This document shows positions 12,501-27,500 of a DNA stretch of 64,000 nucleotides, piece after piece. The stretch covers positions 16,104,980-16,168,979 of the forward strand of contig CM051034.1 in assembly GCA_027627225.1 (NCBI GenBank), read 5' to 3'. This DNA is from Congeria kusceri (Eukaryota; Mollusca; Bivalvia; Myida; Dreissenidae). The translations under genes and the position numbers were made by a program. The notes under the pieces were generated by a model. It saw only the letters and a list, made by a program, of their open reading frames with translations. It made no database searches and was not told the origin of the DNA. Positions within the stretch are counted from its first letter, which is position 1. Each line of letters opens with the position of its first letter.

Positions 12501-15500
12501 CACCTATAGTAATAACACCCTTCATGGCTATGAGGTCAAGTTTGTCAGACCCATCAATGCATCTGACATGTATGATCTGGCAGTGTATGGATCGTTAACC
12601 ATTGAAATGGGCCAAAACTCGACTATGAACCCATCCCCGGAGTTAGCTGGATACGTATCAAAAGAAACTATGTTTTATGGTTTGTGTATTTTAATTCCGT
12701 TCGAATTTGTTTGTTTGTATTAGATTTTTTTTTAAAAATGTTTTCCCCATGGTTTGTAAGGAATAAGTGTTAAAGTTTTACTTACATTTATGAAGTATTG
12801 TATTGTTTTTGACTGTTCTTTATCTTAATTCAAGAAATTATGTCATTTGTTAATAATATTTGTTCCATTAATTTGCTAGTAATAATTTTATAAATTCTCT
12901 AATCACAAAATAGTCTCTTAACTTTTTGCTCTGATTGAAACAACTCTGTGATTTAATGTTGTTTTTAGTTCACCTGAGCACAACGTGCACAAGTTGAGCT
13001 TTTGTGATCACCTTTTGTGCGTCGTGCCTCGTGCGTCAACATTTTCATTCAAACAACATCTCCTCCTGAACTGCTAGGCAGATTTTCACCAAACTTCCCA
13101 GGAATGATCCTAGGGTGACCCTCTTTCAAAATTGTTCAAATCGTTTCTGTCCGCTGCATATGTAGGTCACCAGAGCTAAAAATAGATTTTAAAAGTGAAA
13201 ACTTTAAAAATCTTCTCTTAAACTGCATGGCTGAGAGCTTTATATAATTTAGTATTTGGCATCCTCTAGTAGTCCTCTATAAAGGTGGTTCAAATGATGC
13301 CCCTGTGGTCAAAACTTGCCACGCCCTGGGGTCACATGTTTTATATAGACTTATAAAGCAAAATGACCTTAAAAATCTCCTCCTGTGAAACCACAGGGCC
13401 CAGAGGTTTCATATTTGGTAATTAACATTGCATAGTGGCTCTCTACAAAGATTGTTTAAATGATGCCCCTGGGGTCAAAACCGGCCCTGCCCCGGGGGTC
13501 ACATTGTTTATATAGACTTAAATAGCTACATGACGTTTAAAATCTTCTTCTCAGAAATCGAAAGGCCTAGAGGTTTGGTATTTGGTTGGTAACATTTTAT
13601 AGTGGTCCTCTACAAAGTTTGTTCAAATGATGCCCTGGGGTTAAAACTGGCCATGCCCCGGGGGGTCACATTGTTTATATAGACTTAAATAGCAAAATGA
13701 CTTTAGACATTCTTTAAAAATCTTCTCCCTGAAACCGCAAGGCCCAGAGGTTTCATATTTGGTATGTAACATTGCATGGTGGTCCGCTACAAAGATTGTT
13801 CAAATGATGCCCCTGGGGTCGAAACTGACCACGCACCATGGATCACATGGTTTGTATAGACTTAAATAGCTAAATGACTTTGAAAATCTTCTCTGAAACT
13901 GCAAGGCCCAGAAGTTTGGTATTTGGTTTGTAACATTGTATAGGGGTCGTCTACAAAGGTTGTTCAAATAATGCCAATGGTGTCAAAACTGGCCACGACC
14001 CGGGGGTCTCATCTTTTATATAGACTTTAATAGAACAATTACTGCAAAAATCTTCTTCTGAAACTGCAAAGCCTAGTGGTTTCATATTTGGTATGTGGCA
14101 TTCTCTAGTGGTCCTCTACAATTATTGTTAAAATGATACCCCTGGGGTCAAAACTGGCCCCGCCCCGGTGGTCACAGGGTTTATATAGACTTAAATAGCA
14201 AAATGACTTTAAAAATCCTCCTTTGAAACCGAAAGGCCCAGAGGTTTCATATTTTGTATGTAACATTGCATAGTGGTCCTCTACAAAGATTGTTCAAACG
14301 ATGCCCCTGGGGTTAAAACTGGCGACGCCTCGGTGGTCACATGGTTTATATTGACTTAAATAGCTAAATGACTTTGAAAATCTTCTCCGAAACCGTAAGG
14401 CCCAGAGGTTTGGAAGTTGGTCGGTAACATTCAATAGGGGTTCTCTACAAAGATTGTTCAAATGATACTCCTGGGGTCAAAACTGGCCACACTCAGGAGG
14501 TCACATACATGGTTCCCTCTGGCTTTTGAAAAGTTGTCGCCACTTTTTTTTCCGCCAAATTGGAAAACTTAGAGCCAATTAGGCGTCGCACGTAATTTTT
14601 TTGTTAGAGACTTCGGGTGGCATACTATATATAATTATACTATATATAACTTACATTTTCACATATACTTATGCATTAATAATTGTTTCTAATGAAGAAT
14701 AAAATAAATAAACAAAACACCATATATCTCTTTAATCAATTTATTTCAATAACATTCAATTTATACATTAAATATAAATATGATACATATTTATACATAA
14801 ATATAAACATATTAATACAATGGCATAAATTAGGCAAGCTAAGGTACACTGGAAAGAAAACTGAAAATATACAGAACACATCAGTTAGCAGCAATTCTAC
14901 ATATATAATGTACATAGACCAAAAAAAAAGAATTCCAACTTCCAACAGTCTTTAAAATTTCTGTTCACTGGAGATGTTTGAAGTTTGAGCATTTTAGATG
15001 AAGAAGAGGCGTCATCATAATCTAACAAACGTTTTTTTCAATGAGTATTTACCTCTGAACTGGCCATTTTGACAAGAAAATTTTCATTTTCAAATTCAAC
15101 ATTTCATACCGGTTGTCTTAACAAACTGTTTAATTACAGATTTTTGCTTATTTAATCATGAATGTCAACGTGTTGAAAACACTGCAAACTTGCTATGTTT
15201 GATTTCTAATTATCGTTAGATCTCGTCCTTAATCTGTTTCAAACATGGCACACTTCTGTCTATTGCCGGTATTGACGACTAAAGGAAAAGCTGTTTGTTC
15301 TTCATGCAATTAAAATGCCAATCTAATTGCCTTGGGTCATATTTCATTCATTCATCAGTCGCATGTTATCACCTTATCGATATGCATTCAGTTTCATGCT
15401 TCAGTTAATTCAATCGTTGTGCTTGCATCACTAAAATCAAGACATGCACGATAACTGATGAGGTTAACCGAGTGAGCAAGACCGCTTAGGCTAAAATGTG

Positions 15501-18500
15501 ACTTACATCATTTCAATAGTAAATAATTAGGACAAAGAACGCTGTCGCCAGAAATCCCCAAACTTGAAAATTTGTCGCCACTTTTGCAATTTTGTCGCAT
15601 TTGGCAACAGTAGCGATCACCAGCGTGAACCCTGACATAGTTTATATAGACTTAAATAACAAAATGACTTCAAAAATCTCTTCTGAAACTGCAAGGCCCA
15701 AAGGTTTTGTATTTGGTATGTAACATTGTATAGTGGTCCTCTACAAAGAATGTTCAAATTATGCCCCTTGGGTAAAAAGAGGCCACACCCCGGGGGTCAC
15801 GTGGTTTGTATAGACTTAAATGACAAAATGACTTTAAAAAGTTTCTTCTCTGAAACCTTAAGGCCCAGAGGTATGTAACATCTTGTATTAGTCTTCAACC
15901 TAGATTGTACAAGTTATGCCAATGGAGTCAAACCTAGCCCTGCCCCGGGGGTCACATGGTTTGTATAGACTTGTATGGAAAGTGGACTTCACAAATCTCC
16001 TCTGAAACTGCAAGGCCCAAAGGTTTTGTATTTGGTATGTAACATTGTATAGTGGTCCTCTACAAAGAATGTTCAAATTATGCCCCTTGGGTAAAAAGAG
16101 GCCACACCCCAGGGGTCACGTGGTTTGTATAGACTTAAATGACCAAAAGACTTTAAAAAGTTTTTTCTCTGAAACCTTAAGGCCCAGATGTTTCATAATT
16201 GGTATGTAACATCTTGTATTAGTCTTCAACCTAGATTGTACAAGTTATGCCAATGGAGTCAAACCTAGCCCCGCCCCGGGGGTCACATGGTTTGATGGTT
16301 TGTATAGACTTATAAGGCCCAGAGGTTTCATGTTTGTATGTGACATTTTATAGTGTTCCTCTACAAATATTGTTCAATGATAACCCTGGAGTAAAAAGAA
16401 GCCACACCCCGGGGTCACATGGTTTCTAGAGACTTATGTGGGAAGTGGGCTTTGAAAATCTCCTCCTCTGAAACCGCAAGGCCCAGAAGTTTCATATTTG
16501 GCTTAAAAATTGTATAGTGGTCCTCTCAAATACAAATATTGTTCAAATTATGCCCCTGGAGTAGAAAGTGGCCATGCCCTGTGCGTTATATGGTTTGTAT
16601 AGACTATTGAAAACTGCTCCTGAAACTGCAAGGCCCAGATCTTTATACTCATGTAAGTGGTTTAGTGCCATTTGGTTCTCTTGTTATAAACCATTATGAT
16701 GCCTTAAACTCAGGCGAGCGACCTAGGGCCATCGTGGCCCTCTTGTTTTATCTTCATTATTATTATTATTACAAATAAAGTTATTATAATTATCATTATA
16801 TTTTTATTATTATTGTTTGTATTATTACTATTATTATTATTATTATATTTTAAGAGGCAGTTTGTTAAACGGTATGGTGATTGGAGGAAATATTATTTGT
16901 ATTATTATTTTTATTATCAGATGCGTTCGCTACCCTTGACCAGTACTTCCCTATCTCCAGGGAGGCAGTGTGTTACAGCGGGGTGGTGATTGGAGGAATT
17001 CTTCATGACGAGTGCTCAAAGGGAGGCTATCTGGGTCCGGACGCCACTGAACAGACCATGTGCCTGTAGGTTTTTAGCCATGGCTGGTATCCATATAGAT
17101 CCTTAGTAATTTTCTGGAAATCGTACAGTTCCTTAAGTCTGGGAACATTTCAAATTTAAGACAGGGGTGTGTAAATACCAAAATTTTTACTTGTCCATGG
17201 ACAAGATCACTGCAAAAATCTACATTTCCGCATGCAACAGTCACTCGTCCAAATAAAATATTGTTTTCATCCCAGGCCTTCCTGACATATGTTTTCATTA
17301 AATGATAAATAAAACACAATCTGTTATTCAAATGCATAAGAATATAATAATATGATAATTAACGTCTAACTCTTACATGATTTTCACGTCCTGAAATTCT
17401 ACTTAATAGACAGGAAAAATGTACTTGTCCAAAAGTAAAATTACCCGCGTCAGACAAGTTGGGCATAGGATTTCTACACCCTGTTTAAGATACTGATTTT
17501 CAAATACTTCAGCGTTTGTATGTGTAAGGTAACCTAGGTTTATTTCTTGGTGCGAAAAACAAAGCATAATGCATATTTCCGATATATTTCAAAATCGTAA
17601 AATTGACAAATGTAAATTTAGTAGTACTTGTATGAAGATCTTTGGTTAGTGAACATCTGTGCAACGTGACCTAAACAGAAGTGTATTCAACGGGTTGTTA
17701 TTTTGTCCATGCACACCGGATGATAGGGCATGTTTCTGATAGATGACAATGTCTTCATAATGGTAAAATGATCTTAAATATAAGGGTATGCAAATATATT
17801 AATAGTGTTCCCAGCCACCTTCTTGCAACTAGGCTATTTATGTAAAAAATTTATCTTTTTGCACAATTGTTTGAACTGACATGTAAATGAGTATTCAATG
17901 GTTGTTCAGTATAACATATATGTATTTCACAGGACTGATTAAAGGTCTCTGTTATGCATGTACTGGTATGATGAATATTTACAAGGTCTTCAGTACAATG
18001 CCAGTGTATTTCACAGGGATGAATGGAGGTCACTGTTATGCGTCAAGAACATTCTGTCATGGATGGAACTCCCGTGCAGCGAGTACAGTCTACGAATCGT
18101 CTTCAACGACCTGGACTTCAGAACTCAGTACTTCCCAAGAACGGGTCCATCTTGTGGTATGTAGCCTTTATGTCAACGGTTGAGCATGAAACTATTGAAT
18201 CTGATCCAGAAATGTAAAGCAGATACAACAGTTTCATGCTAAACCCTTAACATTGTCTGTCGTCCCTTTACACCAAATTAACTTGTTTGATGCTATCAAA
18301 AAATATTTAAAAAACAAACAAAAACAACAAAATTAATAAGTAACTTTATTGTAAACACATGCTGAATTTTTCATGAAACTTGATTGAACAAAAATTTGTG
18401 TTTGCAATGTTAATTTTGAAATATTCTGCAACAATTATTACCTAAGTAATGTTAAATTGTAAACAAATGCAACACTCTTTAGTTCACCTAAAAGCTCAGC

Positions 18501-21500
18501 TTTTGTGACTGCCTTTTGTCCATCTTGCATCGTTCGTCGTGCGTCAACATTTTCATTCACACAACATCTCGTTAAACGCTGGGCAGATTTTCACCAAACT
18601 TCACAGGAATGATTCTTGGGGGACACTGTTCCTAAATTGTTCAAATCATTCCGGTCCACTGCACATGTTGGTTTAAAGAGCTAATAATATATTTAAAAAA
18701 TTTAAACTTTACAAATCTATGAAACCTCAAGTCTGAGAGCTTTCATATTTGATATGTGACATCCTCTAGTGGTCCTCTACAAAGTTTGTTCAAATTATTC
18801 CCCTGGGGTGAAAACTGGCCATGCCCCGGGGTTCACATGGTTTAATATAGATTTAAATGGCAAAATGACTTTTAAAATATTTTCCTCTGAAACCGCAAGG
18901 CCCAGAGGTTTCATATTTGGTATGTAACATTGTATAGTGGTCCTTTGCAAAGACTGTTCAAATAATGCCCCAAGTGGAAAAAAGAAGCCACACCCGGGTG
19001 TCACACAGTTTCTTAAAACTTATTTTGCAAGTGGACTTTAACAATCTTAAACTGCAAGGCCCAGAGGTTTAATATCTGACAAGTAATATGGTATAATTGT
19101 CCTTTACAAAGATTGTTCAAATTATGCCCCTGGGGTAAAAACTGGCGATGCCCAGGCGTCACATGGTCTATACAGACTTATATAGCAAAATTACTTTAAA
19201 AATCTACTCCTCTGAAACCCCAAGGCCCAGATTCTCATACTGGCCTCTCTTGTTTAGAAATTTATTGAACAAATTTTGGTTTCCAACATTAATTTGGCAT
19301 TATTTATTTACTTTTTCACATGAATAATAAGTGTTTTTGTACAGATAAAAATTATATTTCTTTTTATTTTATAGCAATTAAACTATTACCAAATATTTTT
19401 TTCACGTTTATATTTAAATACATTTTTTATATACAAGTTTATTTTTTGCAAACTTTCAGAAGCCAACTTCCCCTGTGAGAGCCTAGTGCTACTGAACGGA
19501 CATGCAATAACAACCCAGTGTCTGCCAGCGTCGGTCAATCTACTCAACATCCCTGTGGAGGGTATCCTCAATCAAACGACAATGGATGGTTCTGAACTCA
19601 TGTCTTGCAAGTATGTTTCATAACAGAAATACTCACTTTTATTTATTGTTTGTTGTCAGGAGTCCATAAAAATGCCAGTTCTTCAAACCTAATCCTTTTT
19701 ATTTTAGGGTATTTATGAACTTCTGCTTCATTTTTTACCATACATAGCCGTTGTTAGCAGGTGTCAACCACTAGCGAAAAAAACAAAATCATATTTCCCC
19801 AGAAGTTGATTTTGCACTTAGATTTGTTTCTTCTAATGAGCATAAACATGCACAAGGAGAATTTTACTGTTTGTTACTAGAGCCCCTAGAAAATAAAAGT
19901 AGCAAATGTTAAAATGACTTTTTGCTTTCTTTTTAATTATTATTTCCTTTGCAGTGAGCCTTATCTGCATCGCTACACTAATATGTTACATATATTGATA
20001 TTATCAATGATTCCAGTATTGTAGGTTATGGTCCAAAATAAATCTGTTTTGTACAAAAACTGTATAATGTAATACCGATGAGTCAAATCAACTGAAAAAA
20101 TATATAACAAATACTAGAAGGTATCCAGAATGAAACAACCAAAAGTAAGCATTTCATTCAACCAGAAGTTAGATAAGGGAACTAGTATTCTTCATTAAAC
20201 ACTACATATCAAGGTTTAAGTACGAAACTGTTTTTATCCTATGTGCTTAACATTTCTGTATCAGACACAATAATTTCATGCTCAACCTTCAACCTGGTGT
20301 AGGATAGAATAAACTTTACTTGCAGCGTCTGGCGTCAGAACGTGTTCTGCTCCCTAGGAATTCTGTACACGAGCAACCAGACGCTACAATCTACGTGTGA
20401 CATCACTGCCTCGTTCCATCCCGCGCTTGTCTCCTTGACCAATATTGCTCTGGACACGCAGACAAATTCATCAAAATATGTGGCTGATCATTACATGCAG
20501 TGCAGTACGTTGCTCGGGTTGTATTTCAAAATCTTTGCATTAACAGCAAACACGTTTTTGCAGAAAATGACCATATACATGTATATTCAAACTAAACATC
20601 CTTAAGTTGGCATAAAAATCCTTGCACAACAGAATTCCTGACGTATATTTTAATAGTAATGAAATGAATATTACTTTAATTATACAAAAAGAAATCTGCA
20701 AACATTTACCTGGATTAAAAAGTTTGATCGCACTAAATAATCAGGAAATTCTTATAGTATTGAATCAAAGCATTACTTCAAGCATACAAGAAATGCTGCC
20801 TATTTCAGCTGCTGGGCTCAGCCGTCCGCCTACAGAAGTCTGTCCGGAGACCGCAGACCTGTTGTACCTGGTGGTGGGCGCGTGTGGTCGGGACATTGTC
20901 GGCAACGGACTGCTGCAGAAACAGTACCAGGACCAGTGCAAGTGGGTGCTCATACTTGGATTTTGACAGTTTTACTTTAGTTTAAACATGTTTGTATTAG
21001 ACAAAAATTACCGTAAATTCTCCCGTATAGGATGCGTTCCCGCATATAAGACACAACTAAAAATTCACTTACTAATTTGTGGGAAAAAAATCTGTGCTTA
21101 AGAGCTTCTAAATACTTCTTAACACATCAGAATCACGTCCATTGTTTATTGACACTGAAAATATTTTGTCGTGAAAATCGCAATGTGGATACACTAAACT
21201 AGTTGTGTTTTTGTGTTTTTGCTGTATTAAGAGGTGTTGAGAACTCTCAAATGTCAACACCTTTAATTACACCATAAGCGCTAATTATTTGTTTGACAAA
21301 AATTGTCAGTTTTGCAAGTTTCATCAATGACACCATCTTTATTGTTTGCAGAGCAGTATAAAAGTGGTGAAGTAGTTTGTAAGGTGATGTTTACACTACA
21401 GTTCAATTAACCCTGGTTCTTATTTCTTATGTATGATGTTTTATTGCACATATATTTTGATTTCGTAAAAATAAGAAATTAATATATAAACACACAAAAT

Positions 21501-24500
21501 AAGAAGTATATTTTATATAAGACTATATTTTTTAAAGATTTTTATAAAGCAGTGCGAAGCGTATCGGGTACGAATACTTACTTATATAAGCGTCATAGTG
21601 ACATCGCTCGAGCGTCTATTCAAAATGGCAGCCAAAACACCACAGATGATAGTTATGATAGAAAAACTAGGAGTTTTTGCTTATATCGCACCAAAAAAAT
21701 GAAAAGAATTTTTGCTGATAAAAGTGCGGCTTAATGCGCGAAAAATTACGGTATATCGTTCAACAGTGGTTAAAATAAGCACCAGCCTGTAAGCCCTGCA
21801 ATAGTAAATTTGAACCAGGCTTGCTCAGATTCTTAGTTTTATATTGGCTGGCTAGTAACATTTTCTAGTAATCAAGCGATAAGTGAAGTTTTTGGGCTTG
21901 ATTAGCCAAACTGCTTATTTTGATGACTGATGTATTGTGTGCAAAGTTATACATATGCATGTTTTAGAGAATTTTTATTGCATTTAATTAAGCTAGAACC
22001 GGATTTGCAGACTTTGATTTTTGATAGTTTTTCTTAGGATTTAATATATTTAAGGCAAAATATTATTACCTTAGACAATAAGGGTAGCATGTAATGTGTA
22101 CAAAATTATACATATGCATGTTTGATAGAATTACTTCTACATTTGATTTAGCTAGAATCAGATTTGCAGACTTCCTATAAAGGCATTGGTTTTTTAGCTC
22201 ACCTGAGCACAAAGTGCTCATGGTGAGCTTTTGTGATCGCCCATCGTCCATGCGTGTGTCTGTACGTGCGTCCGTCGTCAACTTTTCATTCAGACAACAT
22301 CTCCTAAACCACTCGGATTTTCACCAAACTTCACAGGAATGATCATTGGGTGACCCTCTTTCAAAGATGTTCAAATCGTTACGGTCCACTGCATATGTAG
22401 GTCACCAGAGCTAAAAATAGATTAAAAAATTGTAAACTTGAAAAATCGTCTTCTCTGAAACCGCAGGGCCCAGAGGTTTCATATTTGGTATGTAAATTTC
22501 TAAAGTGGTCCTCTACAAAGATTGTTCAAATTATGTCCCAGGGGTCATATCGGGCCACGCCCTGGGGGTCACATGGTTTATGTAGAATATAGAGCAAAAT
22601 TAAAAATCTCCTCTGAAACCACAAGGCCCAGAGGTTTCTTATTTGGTAAGTAACATCTTATAGTGGTCCTCTACAAAGATTGTTCAAATTATGCCCCTGG
22701 AGTCAGAACTGGCCACGCCGTGGGAGTCACATGCTTTGTAAAGAATATATAGCAAAATGACTTAAAAAATCTTCTCCTCTGAAACTGCAAGGCCCAGAAG
22801 TTTTATATTTGGTATGTAACATCCTATAGTGGTCCTCTACAAAGATTGTTCAAATTATGCCCTGGGGTCAAAACTGGCCATGCCCTGGGGGTCACATGGT
22901 TTATAAAAACTTAAATAGCAAAATGTCTTTTAAAGTCTTCTTCTCTGAAACCACAAGGCCCACAGGTTTCATATTTGGTATGTAACATCCTATAGTTGTC
23001 CTCTACAAATATTGTTCAATTTATGCCCGTGGGGTCAAAACTGGCCACGCCCCGGGGGTCGCTTGATTTATATAGACTTAAACAGCAAAATGACTTTTAA
23101 AAACTTCTCCTCAGAAACCGCATAGCCCAGAGGTTTCTTATTTGGTATGAAACATCGTATAGTGGTCCTCTACAAAGATTATTCAAATTATGCCCCTGGG
23201 GTCAAAACTGGCACACCCCGAGGGTCACATGGTTTATATAAACTTAAATAGCAAAATGTCTTTAAAAATGTTTTCCTCGGAAACCGCAAGGCCAAGAGGT
23301 TTCGTATTTAGTATACAACATCCTATAGTGGTTCTCTACAAATATTGTTCAAAATATGCCCCATGGGTCAAAAATGACCACACCCCAGGGGTCACATGGT
23401 TTATATACACTTAAAAAGCAAAATGACTTTAAAATTCTTCTCTGAAACCCCCAGGCCTAGAGGTTTCATATTTGGTATGTAACATTGTATAGTGGTCCTC
23501 TCAAAATATTGTTCAAATTATGCCCCTGGGGTCAAAACTGGTCACGCCCCGGGGGTCACATGGTTTATATAGACCTAAATAGCAAAATGACTTTAAAAAT
23601 CTTCTCCTCTGGAACGGCAAGGCCCACAGCTTTCCTGTATTTGGTACCTAACATTGCATAGTGGTCCTGTCCAAAGATTGTTCAAATTATGCCCCTGGGG
23701 TCAAATCTGGCCACACCCCGAGGGGTCACATGGTTTATATAGACATAATTAGCAAAATGACTTTAAAAAGTTTCTTCTCTGAAACCTTAAGGCCCAGAGG
23801 TCTTGTATTAGTCTTCTACCTAGATTGTTCAAGTTATGCCAATGGAGTCAAACCTAGCCACGCCCCGGGGTCACATGGTTTCTATAGACTTATATGGAAA
23901 GTGGACTTTACAAATCTTCTCTGAAACCGCAAGGCCCACAGGTTTGTTCAAGATTGTTCAAATTATGCCTCTGGGATAAAAATAAGCCACGCCTCGGGGA
24001 TGCCCTATTGGGTAACAAGGTCTCAGGTGAGCTTTCTAGGGCCCTCTTGTTTATAGAACTTTATCTTGTTTTTTTACTATATTTACAAATAGGTCTTTTA
24101 GAATGTAAAAAGTCTGTGAAGAATTGCACTGATGTATTCATAATTTGTAATTAGAACTATAATATATAGCATGTCTTTGCAATTTTGCTAACCTTTCAAA
24201 TCTAGATGAATTACTTATTCTTGAATTCACAATTTTTCTAAGTGCTACCAAAGTACTATAATTTTATACGTTTCAGTTCATTGGAAGTTTGCGTGGATAC
24301 AATAAAATGGGCATACAAGAGATACTGTCCAACAATTGATGACATAATGATGACCACCATGCAAGATCCAGAGCATATGAGCTATATAGAAAACACTATT
24401 CATTTTAATCCAGCAGGGTGTGAAGGTAGAATCTTTATGATCTCTTTGATAATACAGTATACCACAATTTTATTATTATGCTTATCAAATGGCTGTGTAT

Positions 24501-27500
24501 ATTGGTTTGTCGGTCGGTTGGAAGACCAGTTTTGTATCTGCAACAGTTTTCATCCAATCTGCACCAAACTTCATAATAATGTTTGTTGGCACAATATCTC
24601 GGCCAAGTTTGATAATCAGCTGAATTGCCTCAGGAATTGTGGAGTTATGGCCCTTGAATTGTGTAAATTTGGCCTTTTTAGCAGTTTCTGTTCTCTATGT
24701 CGAACAGTTTTGGTGTGATCTTCACAAAACCAGATCACAATGACAAATTATGTGTTTATTATCCTACCTTCCCAGAAATCTTCATGCAGATTCATTAACA
24801 ACTAACAGCCAAACCAATGTCAGCAAAAACATAACCCCATTGGGGGAGGTAATATAAATATAGTTTTTAAGATAGATAGTATAACTATCTGTTAGTTGAA
24901 TTTTTATTTTAATAAAATGTATTTTGCTATATCTTTCAGAACCTGAATGCCTGGATGTGGAAGTGATTTATAATACAACAAAGTATGACTGCATGTATGA
25001 CTTAAACAACACATTGCATGCAGGGAATATATCAGCACAGTCCTGCAGGTAATGAAAGTTAACATTCTTACATTCTGAAAATATTGTGAGTTTTGAAACA
25101 CATTTTAAATGATTGGTTTTGTCGTGGATGTCTGTCTGTCTGACTTTCCATCTATCCAGATGTCTACCTTCCCATCCACAAACTCACAAAGCTTGTCTGG
25201 GCCAGAATTCACAAAGCTCTAGTCGTTATAATATCGTAAAATAATAAATTCCTTAACCCTATTGATAGTGCTAATTGCATTAGAGGTATGATTCTAGCAA
25301 ACAGTGACGAGTTGCTTCTTGATTCTAAATGATTACATTTCATGTGTACAATTTGATCTAAAAAAAATTACTTTTGTGTAAGGTTAAGATATTCGTCAGA
25401 AACTTTGTGTACATGAATCCTGCTTTATAACTTTTGAACGGCTTAAAGAAACTTGAGATAACTTGGCATATGTATTCACTGCAGCAGGATGGGTCTTGAG
25501 TACTAACCACTAACTATTGTCAGTATTGTAAATGTCAGTATCACAGTCTTTGGACAAGAGTCAAATAGAGGCATAGATTGTCCAGACTGTAACATTAATA
25601 ATTCAAAACTAATATTACTTGGCACTCTTTATGAGGAATTGTAGGCCCAGATATCTGAGTTTTGTGTGCTGGTGAGATCGTTTGATTATGCTTGTGATGT
25701 CAATATTTTTGTGAGGGAAAAATATTTGATGATAGATCATTTGAAGTATATTTCAGTCTTATGAAAGAACATTGCACATTACCTCTTTGAATGTATCATT
25801 TAAAAACATTGCACATTGCCTCTTTGAATGTCCTTCAAAGAACACTGCACATAACCGCTTTAAAGAACATTGCACATTATCTAGATACGAGTGTCTCATG
25901 AAAAAACATTGCACATCTCCTCCTTGAATGTATCATGGAAGAACATTGCACATTACCTCTATGAGTTTCTCATGAAAGAACATTAAACATTACCTCTATA
26001 AATGTTTCATGAAAGAACATTATGGATTACCTCTATGAATGTCTCATGAAAGAACATGGCACATTGCCTCTATGAATGTCTCATGAAAGAGCATTGAAGA
26101 TTACCTCTATGAATGTCTCATGAAAGAACATTGAACATTACCTCTATGAATGTCTCATGAAAGAACATTGCACATTACCTGTATGAATTTGTCATGAAAG
26201 AACATTACCCATTACCTCTATGAATGTCATGAAAGAACATTACACATTTCCTCTTTGAGTGTATCATGAAAGATCATTGCGCATTACCTCTATGAATGTT
26301 TCGTGAAAGAATATTGTGCATTGCCTCTATGAATGTCTCATGAAAGAACATTTTGCATTACCTCTATGAATTTCTCAGAAAAGAACATTGTGTATTACCT
26401 CTTTGAATGTCTCATGACAGAACATGACATATTACCTCTATGAATGTCTCATGAAAGAACATTATGCATTACCTTTATGAATGTCTCATGAAAGAACATG
26501 GTACATTACCTCTATGAATGTCACATGAAAGAGCATTGATCATTACCTCTATGAATGTCTCATGAAAGAACATTGCACATTACCTGTATGAATTTGTTAT
26601 GAAAGTACATTACCTATTATCTCTTTGAATGTCTCATGAAAGAACATTACACATTTCCTCTTTGAGTGTATCATGAAAGATCATTGCGCATTACCTCTAT
26701 AAATGTTTAACGAAAGAACATTTGCACATTACCTCTATGACTGTATCATGAAAGATCATTGCACATTACCTCTATGCAAGTGTTTGAAGGATATGTGAGG
26801 CCATTTTCTGCTTCGCTCTTAAAAGAACCGAATATGCATTAATGAAAGCATGGTCAGTAGTTAAACTTGGTGTGCATCTGTTTTGTCTTTCAGTCTACTC
26901 AAGGAACTAAGATTATGTATTAACGAAAGCATGGTCAGGAGTAAAGCCCATTGTGCAGTGGTGGACTATGAGGCAGTACTGACCAGCCACCTCATACACA
27001 GATACGTGACCATGTACCAGTCTGAGTTTGGAAGGGCAATGGGGAAGACGTCCATGGATTTCAACTGGTATCTCCTGGAGTGCTCCTGTAAGTAGAATTC
27101 ACGCTATGAAATGCAATAATGTGACCATGTACCAGTCTGAGTTTGGAAGGGCAATGGGGAAGACGCCCATGGATTTCAACTGGTATCTCCTGGAGTGCTC
27201 CTGTAAGTAGAATTCACGCTATGAAATGCAATAATGTGACCATGTACCAGTCTGAGTTTGGAAGGGCAATGGGGAAGACGTCCATGGATTTCAACTGGTA
27301 TCTCCTGGAGTGCTCCTGTAAGTAGAATTCACGCTATGAAATGCAATAATGTGACCATGTACCAGTCTGAGTTTGGAAGGGCAATGGGGAAGACGCCCAT
27401 GGATTTCAACTGGTATCTCCTGGAGTGCTCCTGTAAGTAGAATTCACGCTATGAAATGCAATAATGTGACCATGTACCAGTCTGAGTTTGGAAGGGCAAT

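Noticed and set aside
14683..14955. 90-codon ORF
   Set aside because: Low-complexity AT-rich Ile/Asn/Lys/Tyr sequence in an insertion; no sign of coding.
21552..21734. 60-codon ORF as a transposase fragment
   Set aside because: It sits within an inverted-repeat element but shows no recognisable transposase motif.
22066..24154. Short ORFs in element 3
   Set aside because: Chance frames in the 160-base array; no domain, and similar frames occur in every array of this kind.
25741..26785. Possible CRISPR array
   Set aside because: Units are contiguous without unique spacers and the genome is eukaryotic.
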